Part shown: positions 52,986 to 61,315 of the stretch, one piece after another | Numbering within the stretch: position 1 is the first letter of the stretch | How the letters are laid out: each line of letters begins with the position of its first letter | Assembly: GCF_000422445.1 (NCBI RefSeq) | Contig: NZ_KE383838.1 | Location: 124,001-188,000, forward strand | Length of the DNA: 64,000 bases | Direction: 5' to 3' | Source: Paenibacillus assamensis DSM 18201 | GTDB taxonomy: Bacteria; Bacillota; Bacilli; Paenibacillales; Paenibacillaceae | Position numbers and translations under genes: made by a program | The notes under the pieces: generated by a model | Seen by the model: the letters and a program-made list of their open reading frames with translations, nothing else | Database searches by the model: none | Told to the model about the DNA's origin: nothing

Positions 52986-53032
52986 TAAAAAACGCCCCAG
53001 CCTTAGATAGTTCTTATCTTTGGACTGGGGCG
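52986..53032 (-). terminator. Terminator after XRE regulator gene
   Basis: CGCCCCAGTCC pairs with AGCCTTAGATAGTT... closing as GCTGGGGCG with a run of seven T residues on the minus strand. Inner CTTAGATA/TTATCTTT is shared with the terminator at 50728. Confidence 0.85.
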
Positions 53033-53135
53033 CTTGCCGACAGATATTATTCCATTATTATACACTTATGTACAAAGAGCCGATAGCCCTACAACGATAA
53101 GCAAGAAAATAAAGCCACAGGATATCCGTGCTTTT

Positions 53136-53351
53136 CTACGATTCTTCCTCGTTTCTATACTCTAAAATATCTCCAGGCTGGCATTCTAATGCTTTGCAAA
53201 TTGCCTCTAATGTTGAAAATCGAATTGCTTTTGCCTTTCCATTTTTCAAAATAGACAGATTAGCCATCGTAATGCCAACCTTTTCTGTAAGTTCGGTTAC
53301 GCTCATTTTCCTTTTAGCCAGCATGACATCAATATTGATTATTATGGCCAT
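53136..53351 (-). CDS. XRE-family (YozG-like) small transcriptional regulator
   Basis: Cro/C1-type HTH protein of 71 residues: MAIIINIDVMLAKRKMSVTELTEKVGITMANLSILKNGKAKAIRFSTLEAICKALECQPGDILEY, the exact layout of the short YozG-like regulators. ATG 53351 lies 8 nt after GAGGTGAA; ATG 53357 would be too close. Encoded 6 nt downstream of a DUF2975 membrane protein gene, the usual partner in Bacillales. It probably regulates this pair. Confidence 0.92.
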   Translation of the reverse strand: MAIIINIDVMLAKRKMSVTELTEKVGITMANLSILKNGKAKAIRFSTLEAICKALECQPGDILEYRNEEES

Positions 53352-53363
53352 GTTCATTTCACC

Positions 53364-53843
53364 TCAGACTGTCAAATCATTTTCTGATTTTATATCAATG
53401 GCATCTTGTAAGAGCTTCTGAAGTACCGCAGCAAATACTGCGATAACCGTTGAAGCAAATATAATAACCAGCCCTATTAAGATGACACCTGGAGCGTCAT
53501 CCACTTCCGCAAAGAGATATAGGAGTGGCAAGCCAGCCACAAACAAAATACTAATTGTAATCGCACAGCATTTTATTTTCTTTAAAGCGAGTACAGATCG
53601 ATCTGAGAAAGCAATATTCTTATCAATATAGCCTAACAGCTTTAATGCTTGATATAATGCTACGAAAAACGCTGCCGCGGTTGCATATACACCTATTAAA
53701 GCAGGATATTGCGAATAAGCCAACTCCGGATAATGGGCTGCTGCTTTCATCGCTACGATAGGGAAGAAAATACATAAAGCAACAATCGGCGCTCCCATCA
53801 GAAAAACAGCCATCTTTAAAAAAAGCGTTGAACCTCGTTTCAT
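53364..53843 (-). CDS. DUF2975 membrane protein (YoaS-like)
   Basis: Membrane protein of 159 residues with four TM segments: FLKMAVFLMGAPIVALCIFFPIVAMKA, YPALIGVYATAAAFFVALYQALKLL, CCAITISILFVAGLPLLYLFAEV, VILIGLVIIFASTVIAVFAAVLQ. The N-terminal MKRGSTLFLKMAVFLMG is typical of DUF2975. Co-encoded with a YozG-like regulator, a conserved pairing in Bacilli. Function unknown. No strong ribosome binding site-based reason to change the ATG at 53843. Confidence 0.9.
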   Translation of the reverse strand: MKRGSTLFLKMAVFLMGAPIVALCIFFPIVAMKAAAHYPELAYSQYPALIGVYATAAAFFVALYQALKLLGYIDKNIAFSDRSVLALKKIKCCAITISILFVAGLPLLYLFAEVDDAPGVILIGLVIIFASTVIAVFAAVLQKLLQDAIDIKSENDLTV

Positions 53844-54193
53844 AAAAACACCTCACTTCATAATCATCTATTTAAATGTAAAGCATTATTTATCGTTTTG
53901 CAATATATATTTATCTCTAATAAAGATATTATTATCGTTAACTCATGGATATTCTAGATAAAATAAAAAGAAGCATTCCTCATTATAGAGAAATGCTTGC
54001 TGCCCGGAACTTATACATCTTGTTTACTATTTCACCATTCCGCTGTGTTCCATTCAGCATTTACAGTACCTAGTCCACCATACATTGCTTTTGGATTATT
54101 CGTTTGAACTAAGCTACAAAGATGAATCCCTTGATGAACAACATCACTGTTCAGAAATAGATGACTCGACTGGGAACTTTCTATTTCATGAGC
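53844..54193. other. Intergenic region with a degraded coding-like stretch
   Basis: From 54193 leftward the frame of the CdiI-like gene stays open after its TAA, reading ...DVVHQGIHLCSLVQTNNPKAM then YGGLGTVNAEWNTAEW before TGA near 54030. There is no start codon with ribosome binding site, so it may be a leftover of a longer or neighbouring gene. The rest is AT-rich without features. Confidence 0.35.
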
Positions 54194-54352
54194 TTATGAA
54201 ATCTCTTCTTCCCAGTCGTGTTTAACAGCTGGATCTAAACCGCTAGTTAAATCCCCTAAAATACTACCTACATCATCAGACTTTGTTCTTTCGTAATAGG
54301 CTTCTAAATAATTGATCATTGCCTGAAAAGCCGTTTTTGATGATACTTTCAC
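54194..54352 (-). CDS. Short CdiI-like immunity protein
   Basis: A 52-residue protein from GTG 54352, with GGGAGCGG 9 nt upstream. The sequence SKTAFQAMINYLEAYYERTKSDDVGSILGDLTSGLDPAVKHDWEEEI resembles the N-terminal and core part of CdiI-type immunity proteins of contact-dependent inhibition systems, which share AxxAMxxFLExYYxRTxSDDIGxLLGDL and DPAxWEDW. It is shorter than most family members (about 90-110) but the C-terminal WEEEI matches the family's end. It is encoded 21 nt after a DUF1919 gene. No cognate toxin is present, so it may be an orphan immunity gene. Confidence 0.6.
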   Translation of the reverse strand: MKVSSKTAFQAMINYLEAYYERTKSDDVGSILGDLTSGLDPAVKHDWEEEIS

Positions 54353-54372
54353 TGCGTACACCCGCTCCCTAT

Positions 54373-55071
54373 CTATTTCTTCGATCTTAGAATAACTTTT
54401 TCATTTTCATTAGAGCCACCAGCATTCAAAAACGCAACATAATCAAACTCGTCCAAATATCTTTTTGTACTGAACTTACTTCTAAAAGTCAACAATTTAC
54501 CATCAAAATACGTCTCATCATAAAAATACAGCGGATATGATGCCTTACAGCTGCTCTCAACACCATTTGTAAGAATGACTTTATTCGTGTACCTAATGTC
54601 ATCAAACTGTTCTAAGTCCTCTTTCGTATAGTGGAGAACTCCATCCATAATGATAAAAATATTAGTGAAATCTATGCGTTTCGTGCGCTCTACCCATTTC
54701 TCTTTTGCTTCCTCAAAGGATGAAAAATGCATAAAGTACAGCCTTACTTCCCCATACTCATTCCGCAATACGCCAACAGGAAAATTGTCCTCCGTTTCCG
54801 TATCTTCAAACAATTCGGTCTTCGTGTATTCTTCTAAATAAGTTACATATTTAATAAATTCGTCATGTTCAAAATACAAGTTAATGGTTGGTGAGTTAAA
54901 AGGCAATCCTAAATCATGATAGATAATCCCTCCAACGCAATTGTTAGAAATAATAGTAGGGGTTTTGTTGATTAATCTTCTGCGCTGTCTATTGCGCGCT
55001 ATATTTCGAATACGGTCCATACATTTTTCACTTATAACACGAATGAACCTATTAAATGGTCGTACTATCAC
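54373..55071 (-). CDS. DUF1919 domain protein (putative exopolysaccharide-related)
   Basis: Protein of 232 residues. GTG 55071 is chosen because GAGGAGG precedes it at about 7 nt; the longer frame has none at its ATG. DUF1919 pattern: a basic N-terminal stretch RNIARNRQRRRLIN, then TPTIISNNCVGGIIYHDLGLPFNSPTINLYFEHDEFIKYVTYLEEY, later DFTNIFIIMDGVLHYTKEDLEQFDDIRYTNKVILTNG and the C-terminal ARYLDEFDYVAFLN-like segment. DUF1919 proteins are often near polysaccharide genes but their reaction is not established. It precedes a CdiI-like gene on the same strand. Confidence 0.88.
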   Translation of the reverse strand: MIVRPFNRFIRVISEKCMDRIRNIARNRQRRRLINKTPTIISNNCVGGIIYHDLGLPFNSPTINLYFEHDEFIKYVTYLEEYTKTELFEDTETEDNFPVGVLRNEYGEVRLYFMHFSSFEEAKEKWVERTKRIDFTNIFIIMDGVLHYTKEDLEQFDDIRYTNKVILTNGVESSCKASYPLYFYDETYFDGKLLTFRSKFSTKRYLDEFDYVAFLNAGGSNENEKVILRSKK

Positions 55072-55163
55072 CTGTCCAACCTCCTCTAACATATAAACGA
55101 ACAACTATATTTTTCAATCTAACTCCTTAATGAAAGGCTTCAATATTACTTTCCCATGTGAAA

Positions 55164-55265
55164 TGATAAAGAAAGACCAAGTGCGTTAACACTTGGCCCG
55201 TATAGTTAAGTGGGATAAATTATCCCTTCTTGGTTAGTTTATATTCTTTTAAGTTATATTTTACC
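55164..55265. repeat. Dispersed intergenic element, copy 2
   Basis: GAAAGACCAAGTGC...AACACTTGG at 55166-55194 and AGTTATATTTTACC at 55252-55265, the same ordered pieces as at 39247-39372. A perfect palindrome GGGATAAATTATCCC (55212-55226) lies between them in this copy only. Confidence 0.45.
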
Positions 55266-55361
55266 ATTATGGACATTGCAGTACAAGCGTCCATATCGCA
55301 TTTGGCTTCTTTATTATTTTATAAAGCACATCATTAGCCCTCTACTTCATCCAGCAAACCT

Positions 55362-56537
55362 CTACAGCTCTTGTAAAAACTGCACTGTAAAATGGTAAAA
55401 CGCTTCTGCATCCTCATTCGTATCAAATCCAGCCTGTGCCATCTTGTCGCTGCCTCCACCTTTGCCACGATAGTCAGCCAGATGCTGTTTAAAGAACGCA
55501 CCACAAGCAAATCCGCTCGTTCCTCCCTGGACTAAAAGCACTTTATGATCCGCGTTGGACATCAAGAGCACGATAACATCAGTCTCCTCAGAGATCTTAG
55601 CCGCTAAGTTCTGCATGTCTTTAAGTGACTTGTCCGCAAAAACATGCTGTATGAGCCTCCCCTGACGATCTGCCAACAACTTCTCAGCTAAGTAAGCATC
55701 ATTTTCAGCCTTCACAGCATTCAATTCAGCTTGGAGCTGCTTCTGCTCCTGTTCCCATTTTACAATCCGATCCAAGATCTCTTCCTTTGCTGCTTTAAAC
55801 TTGACCGATAAACTGCTGAGAATGTCCATTCCGATATTAAACTCGTTCAACGCACGGTATCCGCATTTAAAATAAAGACGCATATTTCCTTTCTGCTTCT
55901 CTACTTTTAGCAGCTTAATTATGCCTAACTCGCCTGTTGCCGAGACATGGGTACCACCGCATCCATTATATTCGATGCCTTCGATCTCAACGATTCGGAT
56001 ATCGTCCGTTACCTTCGGCTGCTTCACTAGCGGCAGGGCGGCAGCTTGCTCCTGATTCACAAAATAGCTCGTTATTTTGCGATTGCGGTAAATCTGTTCG
56101 TTAACTGCCAGCTCAAGCGCCATCAACTGATCTTGAGGCAGATCAGCTCGTGCAATATCAATCGTAGCGTAATCTTGCCCTAGGTGAAAACTGAGCGTCT
56201 CCGCCCCGCATACATCCAAACAAATAGCTGACAGCAAATGCTGACCGCTATGCTGCTGCATATGGTCAAACCTTCTATTCCAATCCAAGCGGCAGTCAAT
56301 CTCTTCACCCTCAGGAAAACGCTCGACTTTATGCAGAATCTCTTCTTCTTCAACAACTACATCAAGTACCGGAATGTTGTCGATCCAACCCAAATCACAG
56401 GGCTGTCCTCCACCGTGTGGATAAAAGGCTGATTCCTCCAGTACCAGATAAGCTCCATCTTCCCGCTCCAATTTTCGTGTAATTCGTGTCTTCCATTCTC
56501 GAATATATGCAGAATCATAATACAATTTCTTCGTCAT
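55362..56537 (-). CDS. alaX: Alanyl-tRNA editing protein AlaX with DHHA1 domain
   Basis: Free-standing editing enzyme of 391 residues that hydrolyses mischarged Ser- or Gly-tRNA(Ala). Order: N-terminal beta barrel (about 1-90), editing core with HxxxH at His96/His100 (DHMQQHSGQH), CxxxH zinc ligands in YNGCGGTHVSATGE near residue 196, a coiled coil (about 245-290), and a C-terminal DHHA1-type domain with glycine-rich RGKGGGSDKMAQAGF. ATG 56537 lies 7 nt after GAGGG; ATG 56543 would be too close. Monocistronic. This is the long AlaX-L form. Confidence 0.92.
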   Translation of the reverse strand: MTKKLYYDSAYIREWKTRITRKLEREDGAYLVLEESAFYPHGGGQPCDLGWIDNIPVLDVVVEEEEILHKVERFPEGEEIDCRLDWNRRFDHMQQHSGQHLLSAICLDVCGAETLSFHLGQDYATIDIARADLPQDQLMALELAVNEQIYRNRKITSYFVNQEQAAALPLVKQPKVTDDIRIVEIEGIEYNGCGGTHVSATGELGIIKLLKVEKQKGNMRLYFKCGYRALNEFNIGMDILSSLSVKFKAAKEEILDRIVKWEQEQKQLQAELNAVKAENDAYLAEKLLADRQGRLIQHVFADKSLKDMQNLAAKISEETDVIVLLMSNADHKVLLVQGGTSGFACGAFFKQHLADYRGKGGGSDKMAQAGFDTNEDAEAFYHFTVQFLQEL

Positions 56538-56596
56538 TTTCATACCCTCACTATTCCTAAGCTACACCTATACTGTTACTTTACTATAACTTACAC

Positions 56597-57496
56597 CTAT
56601 AGCTCCATTTTCCTCGATACAAACTTACGCTGGATTTCTTCTAAGAAGCATTGGACTGCTGGTGCCAAATAACGATTTTTCATAAACATTAAATAGACTG
56701 TACGTTCTAAGGCAGGTGAATCTATCGTTTTTCGAACAATGGTCGGATCTCTCGGTTCAACTAAGTAATTTTCAGGCATAATCGCAATGCCAAGATTTTC
56801 TCTTACTAATGTCAGAGCCGTTTCAAACCGTTCGATTTCAAATTTGATGTTCGGAGATACTTGCTCGAGCGCAAAGGCATGCAAAATATCTTCTCTCGTC
56901 TGGAACCCTTCCATGCTAATAATGAAAGGTTCTTGTTCCAATTCTTCTAATGTAATGGACTTCTTTCTGGAGAGAGCGTGATCCCGATGCAGCACAAGGA
57001 CCAACTTTTCATGATATAAAGGGATCGATTCAATATCATCTTCATGGATGCATTGATTCGTAATGATAAGATGGGTATGGTATTTTCGCAATGAATTGAC
57101 CACTGCTTTTCTGCTCAGAACCTCAAACAGCTTAATGTGAATCGAAGGAAAGCGACTTTGATATTCACCGATCACTTGAGGAACCCACTGCCTGACCGAC
57201 TCGATCATCCCAATGACAAGTTCCCCTCTTCCGGTCATTTTAACTTCTTCCATTTCTTTTTTCAAAATATTCATCTGAGAAAGCAGCCCAATCGATTTTT
57301 GATATAAAACGATGCCTGCATCCGTCAGTTCGATTTTTCTCGTACTTCGTTCGAACAACGGTGAACCTACCTCACGTTCTATGTTCTTTATGGCATTGCT
57401 TAAAGATGGCTGTGATATATGCAGCTTTTGTGCGGCTTTGGAATAGCTCAACTGATCGGCAACGGTTACGAAATAATGTAATTGTTTAATATCCAA
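56597..57496 (-). CDS. LysR family regulator divergent from hutG-gltS
   Basis: Regulator of 299 residues. N-terminal winged HTH (about 1-60): MDIKQLHYFVTVADQLSYSKAAQKLHISQPSLSNAIKNIEREVGSPLFERSTRKIELTDAG. C-terminal periplasmic-binding-like effector domain (about 90-295). It is divergent from the formiminoglutamase and glutamate symporter genes, sharing a short intergenic region with an ATAAC-N5-GCTAT palindrome (57519-57533), the classic T-N11-A arrangement. I infer it activates hutG-gltS; formiminoglutamate or glutamate is a plausible effector. Confidence 0.92.
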   Translation of the reverse strand: MDIKQLHYFVTVADQLSYSKAAQKLHISQPSLSNAIKNIEREVGSPLFERSTRKIELTDAGIVLYQKSIGLLSQMNILKKEMEEVKMTGRGELVIGMIESVRQWVPQVIGEYQSRFPSIHIKLFEVLSRKAVVNSLRKYHTHLIITNQCIHEDDIESIPLYHEKLVLVLHRDHALSRKKSITLEELEQEPFIISMEGFQTREDILHAFALEQVSPNIKFEIERFETALTLVRENLGIAIMPENYLVEPRDPTIVRKTIDSPALERTVYLMFMKNRYLAPAVQCFLEEIQRKFVSRKMEL

Positions 57497-57518
57497 ATTG
57501 CTCCTCCCTTCACTATTT

Positions 57519-57533
57519 ATAACTAAAAGCTAT
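57519..57533. promoter_or_regulatory. LysR-type T-N11-A operator between LysR gene and hutG
   Basis: ATAAC-TAAAA-GCTAT, an interrupted palindrome of the type bound by LysR proteins, lies in the 116-bp gap between the divergent genes. Confidence 0.5.
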
Positions 57534-57612
57534 TAATTTATTTGTATTATATATTTAAAATTATAAGAATGTCATCATATAATGAACAAAATACGCAGAA
57601 AGGGTGGGGACA

Positions 57613-58593
57613 TTGCGAAACCATGTTGGAGCCGATGTATGGATTGGCCGAACGGATCATACGGAAAGAAGAAGCAGCTTCCGTTATCATCAAATCGTGG
57701 AACCAATGGAGTTACATGCACCACGGGAAACTTTCTCTACCAATACTTGCGCCATTATCGGCTTTGAATGCGAGGAAGGCGTTCGACGTAATCAAGGAAG
57801 ATTAGGCGCGGCGAATGCTCCGAATGCAATTAGACAAGCGCTCGCAAGTATACCTTGGAGAGAAGCAGAGGGTCACCGCCTAATAGATGCGGGTAATGTG
57901 AGTTGTTCCAATGATAAGCTTGAAGAAGCCCAAGAAGCATTGGGTAATGCTGTCTCTGACCTCTTGTCCAACTCTACTACTCCTATTATTTTAGGCGGAG
58001 GACATGAGACGCTGTATGGGCATTATTTAGGTGTTCGCAAACATATTGGACCAGATGCTTCACTCGGAATTATTAACATTGACGCCCATTTCGACATGCG
58101 TCCCTATGACACACAACCGTCCTCAGGGACCATGTTCCGACAAATATTAGAGCAAGATAGCAACAGTTCTTATTTTGTACTGGGCATTCAGCGTTTTGGA
58201 AATACACAGGAACTGTTCGATATAGCGGACGAGCTAGGTACCCGCTATATATTAGAAGAAGAGATGCATGCAGAGCAAATGGATGACATTGTTTCGTCCT
58301 TGCACGCATTCATAGCAGAACAGGACTATGTCATGCTCACCCTTTGTACCGATGTTATCAATGCGGCATTTGCACCAGGAGTCAGTGCTTCGTCTCCATT
58401 TGGATTAACACCGATGGTTGTTCGAGACCTTATCCGCACGGTTGCCGCTCATAAGAAAACGCTTTCTTTTGATATTTGTGAGGTGAATCCTACTCTCGAC
58501 GAGAACGGAAGAACGGTAAAGCTAGGCGCTTATTTAACAAATGAAGCCATTATGGCATTTATGAGGAGGAATATGGATGACGCTGGCACTTAA
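57613..58593 (+). CDS. hutG: Formimidoylglutamase
   Basis: Arginase-superfamily enzyme of 326 residues hydrolysing N-formimino-L-glutamate to glutamate and formamide, the last step of one histidine degradation route. Dimanganese ligands: GGGHETLYGH (about 124-133), NIDAHFDMR (about 155-163), and TLCTDVINAAFAPGVSA (about 247-263). TTG 57613 follows AAAGGGTGG; the GTG at 57604 overlaps it. It overlaps gltS by 17 nt, so the two are coupled. The other hut genes (H, U, I) are not in this window. An agmatinase-like substrate is less likely given the glutamate symporter partner. Confidence 0.85.
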   Translation: MRNHVGADVWIGRTDHTERRSSFRYHQIVEPMELHAPRETFSTNTCAIIGFECEEGVRRNQGRLGAANAPNAIRQALASIPWREAEGHRLIDAGNVSCSNDKLEEAQEALGNAVSDLLSNSTTPIILGGGHETLYGHYLGVRKHIGPDASLGIINIDAHFDMRPYDTQPSSGTMFRQILEQDSNSSYFVLGIQRFGNTQELFDIADELGTRYILEEEMHAEQMDDIVSSLHAFIAEQDYVMLTLCTDVINAAFAPGVSASSPFGLTPMVVRDLIRTVAAHKKTLSFDICEVNPTLDENGRTVKLGAYLTNEAIMAFMRRNMDDAGT

Positions 58594-59764
58594 TCAAGTG
58601 AATACGATATTTTTGGCCGTAGCCCTGCTCGTACTCGGGACCTTCTTGGTCAGGAAATTAGGCGTACTGCAAAAGTTTTGCATTCCGGCACCAGTTGTCG
58701 GTGGACTGCTGTTTGCTGCCCTAGCTACGATCCTGAAAGCGACAGGTGTAATGGAAATTACATTGGATACATCGCTGCAAAGTCTATTCATGCTCACCTT
58801 CTTCACCACGGTAGGATTGGGAGCAAGCTTTCAACTGATTAAACTAGGCGGCAAACTGCTCGTCATTTACTGGCTTGCTTGCGGATTTCTAGCTTTGGCA
58901 CAAAACGCGATTGGCGTTTCCCTTGCCTCGTTATTTGGCCTCCATCCACTAATCGGGATGATGGCTGGGGCAGTTTCCATGGAAGGCGGACATGGCGCGG
59001 CAAGCGCATTTGGACAAACGATTGAAGCAATGGGAATTCCCTCTGCGTTGTCCATCGGGGTTGCAGCAGCTACCTTCGGACTTATCGCCGGCGGTCTAGT
59101 TGGCGGTCCGACCGTAAAATATTTGATATCCAAATATAATTTGAAGCCGACGGAAACAACGGAAGAAACAGCAAACGTAGAAGAAAAAGTGCTACCGATA
59201 ACAACGAATACATTTTTCATCCAAGTGCTGATCATTACATTTTGTATGGCGTTAGGGACATATTTAGGAGGACTGTTCTCAACAGCAACAGACTTTGTCC
59301 TTCCCGGATATGTCGGAGCTATGTTTGTAGCCGTTATCGTCCGCAACATTATAGATGCATTCAAACCAGGTACCATCGACATGAAGAGCATTGGCCTAAT
59401 AAGTGACGTTACACTCGGTCTCTTCCTATCCATGGCGCTCATGAGCATCAAGCTATGGGAAGTAGCTGATCTTGCTCTTCCACTTCTTCTCATCGTGTTG
59501 GTACAAGTTATCTTTATCGTGCTGTTTGGCATTTTCATCTTGTTCAGAATGTTGGGCAAAGACTATGACGCAGCCGTAATGGTTGCCGGATTTACAGGAC
59601 ATGGGCTTGGCGCTACACCAAATGCCATGGCAAATATGGCTGCGGTAACGGAACGCTTCGGGCCTTCCCGCAAAGCCTACCTGATCGTCCCTATCGTAGG
59701 TGCGTTTCTTATCGACGTGTTTGCCATGCCGATCATTATTACGACATTGAATTTATTTAAATAG
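58577..59764 (+). CDS. gltS: Sodium/glutamate symporter
   Basis: Integral membrane transporter of 395 residues, ESS/GltS family, co-transporting glutamate with sodium. About ten to eleven TM segments in two inverted repeats. The hallmark sequences are GFLALAQNAIGVSLASLFGLHPLIGMMAGAVSMEGGHGAASAFG (about 98-140) and MVAGFTGHGLGATPNAMANMAAVTERFGPS (about 335-365). AGGAGG precedes the ATG. It overlaps hutG by 17 nt and is followed by a strong terminator. Likely handles glutamate made from formiminoglutamate or taken up with it. Confidence 0.95.
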   Translation: MTLALNQVNTIFLAVALLVLGTFLVRKLGVLQKFCIPAPVVGGLLFAALATILKATGVMEITLDTSLQSLFMLTFFTTVGLGASFQLIKLGGKLLVIYWLACGFLALAQNAIGVSLASLFGLHPLIGMMAGAVSMEGGHGAASAFGQTIEAMGIPSALSIGVAAATFGLIAGGLVGGPTVKYLISKYNLKPTETTEETANVEEKVLPITTNTFFIQVLIITFCMALGTYLGGLFSTATDFVLPGYVGAMFVAVIVRNIIDAFKPGTIDMKSIGLISDVTLGLFLSMALMSIKLWEVADLALPLLLIVLVQVIFIVLFGIFILFRMLGKDYDAAVMVAGFTGHGLGATPNAMANMAAVTERFGPSRKAYLIVPIVGAFLIDVFAMPIIITTLNLFK

Positions 59765-59793
59765 TATGTTTACTAGCGTTTATTAAACAACGT

Positions 59794-59832
59794 AAAAAAC
59801 CTCCAGCCACGATGTGGATTTGGAGGTTTTTT
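59794..59832 (+). terminator. Terminator after gltS
   Basis: AAAAAACCTCCA pairs with TGGAGGTTTTTT around CACGATGTG; strong in both orientations. Confidence 0.92.
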
Positions 59833-59888
59833 GCTATGGTCATTCTGCAAATATTAGAACTCACCTTAATATTTCCGCATTCCACAGT

Positions 59889-60260
59889 TCAAATACGTAG
59901 TTCTAATGTTTTTAAATCAATAATACAATTTTGTTGTTTCAGTATATCCAAACCCAGTAGCCCTTTATGATCTTTTGGCAGTATACCAATATCTACTTCT
60001 ATATTTTCAATACTATTTGTACCTATTTCAATCCTGTCCATAATTTTTGTGTAAAAAGGAATGCTTCCGCCAATCCCATAAGCTTCATAAATAGAATCTC
60101 CTGTTTCGTAAGTCACTCCAATTCCCTCTAAAATATCAGGACTAATTATAGTATGTGAAGACCCTGTATCTATAATGACATCGTCTATTTTCAATACTCG
60201 TCCTCTAAATGTAACGGTAATTGACGTTGTTATTAACTGTCCATCATAGTTAATTGTCAT
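59889..60260 (-). CDS. Retropepsin-like aspartyl protease domain protein
   Basis: Protein of 123 residues consisting of one retropepsin-like fold: catalytic DTGSSHTIIS motif at about 31-40 (Asp31, followed by T-G-S/T), flap region near YEAYGIGGSIPFYT, and a second hydrophobic-G element GLLGLDILKQQNCIIDLKTLEL. Such single-domain members must dimerise to form the active site. It overlaps the upstream small gene (60250-60507) by 11 nt, so the two are translationally coupled. Substrate unknown. Confidence 0.82.
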   Translation of the reverse strand: MTINYDGQLITTSITVTFRGRVLKIDDVIIDTGSSHTIISPDILEGIGVTYETGDSIYEAYGIGGSIPFYTKIMDRIEIGTNSIENIEVDIGILPKDHKGLLGLDILKQQNCIIDLKTLELRI

Positions 60261-60507
60261 TACTGTTACGTCTCACTCTCATCAAAGGATCACGACGAAG
60301 ATGAATTACAAAATCTGGATTTGAAGTATGGTAAACTAAGTTGCCTGGTTTTGCTTGAAAAAACTCTTTATTAGCCTCTTTTTCTGATATCGTGCGAATC
60401 GGCGCAACTTCATCTACAATTTTTTTGTTGCCTTCCTCATGATAATTAAGAATGGAAACTAGAACAAATTGATCAGGAAACAGTTCTCTAACTTCTTGCC
60501 ATTTCAT
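60250..60507 (-). CDS. Small partner protein of the retropepsin-like gene
   Basis: An 85-residue soluble protein from ATG 60507 behind GGAGGTGG. MKWQEVRELFPDQFVLVSILNYHEEGNKKIVDEVAPIRTISEKEANKEF, then LVYHTSNPDFVIHLRRDPLMRVRR. No signal peptide or TM. The family is not recognised with certainty; it resembles small proteins that accompany aspartyl-protease-like genes. The 11-nt overlap with the protease gene suggests a complex or a substrate/regulator pair. Confidence 0.7.
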   Translation of the reverse strand: MKWQEVRELFPDQFVLVSILNYHEEGNKKIVDEVAPIRTISEKEANKEFFQAKPGNLVYHTSNPDFVIHLRRDPLMRVRRNSNDN

Positions 60508-60613
60508 TCGTTCCACCTCCTACAATTTCGTCCTACCTCTTCTTTCTATCTTGATTCTAGCATATATAGTTGAGCATTCTCACAGTATTTTATGTTCTAG
60601 AATTATAGCTTGC

Positions 60614-61315
60614 TTATTTATATACGCCTCTATAATGCTCAGGCAATAATTCTGCTATTTTATACATCATATATTTTAGAGTGAAGTCTTCATATTCACT
60701 TTTGTCTTGTTCTTTTGTTCTCTTTTGAAATTTAAATTGTTTTCCAATATTGATATGGACATCTGCATAATTAAAGCTTTCCGCTCTCATATCTCCGTCT
60801 GTATTGATAGGCAGCAGTTTCTCTGTCCCATATATCCCAATAGGCACGATAGGTGCTCCTGTCATTCTTGCGATAAGAAGGATTCCTTTCTTTGCTTCAA
60901 TCATACTACCAGCTCTACTTCTTGTTCCTTCAGGGAAAATCAATAAACTTTCCCCTTGTTTTACAAGCTTAATAATTTTCTCAAGGCCCTCTTTATCAGC
61001 TGTATTTGGTTTAATATTTGTAGTCTTAACTACATTAACCCCTATACTTGTAACAGCATCATGGGACAGTTTAGCACCTGCTACAAAAGTCGGATCAATC
61101 TCTTTTAGCACCTTGCCTAAAACTAATCCATCTGAATTGCTTAAATGATTGCAAATAAAAATCGTTGGCGTTTGTATTCCTTTTAAGTTTTCACTACCAA
61201 CTATGTTTATGTTTGCATATTTCTTTAGGTATCTAGCTACAATTTTTTTAGATATGTATGTGACTAATTTATCCGGTAAACGATTTATCATTTTTGCCGT
61301 TGTAGTGGATATCAT
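60614..61315 (-). CDS. plsC: 1-acyl-sn-glycerol-3-phosphate acyltransferase (PlsC)
   Basis: Membrane-associated acyltransferase of 233 residues converting lysophosphatidic acid to phosphatidic acid. HxxxxD motif in ICNHLSNSDGLVLG (about 52-65), and FPEGTRSR at about 128-135 are diagnostic of PlsC. Later GAPIVPIGIYGTEKLLP fits the binding region. The N-terminal short hydrophobic helix anchors it. The gene stands alone between small accessory genes. It may be a second, specialised acyltransferase rather than the essential copy. Confidence 0.92.
   Translation of the reverse strand: MISTTTAKMINRLPDKLVTYISKKIVARYLKKYANINIVGSENLKGIQTPTIFICNHLSNSDGLVLGKVLKEIDPTFVAGAKLSHDAVTSIGVNVVKTTNIKPNTADKEGLEKIIKLVKQGESLLIFPEGTRSRAGSMIEAKKGILLIARMTGAPIVPIGIYGTEKLLPINTDGDMRAESFNYADVHINIGKQFKFQKRTKEQDKSEYEDFTLKYMMYKIAELLPEHYRGVYK

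Noticed and set aside
53060-53135. Open frame encoding a hydrophobic segment downstream of the XRE gene
   Set aside because: No ATG, GTG or TTG start in a usable position.
58867-59559. 230-codon minus-strand frame opposite gltS
   Set aside because: It is the antisense shadow of the conserved symporter; its composition mirrors gltS codons.
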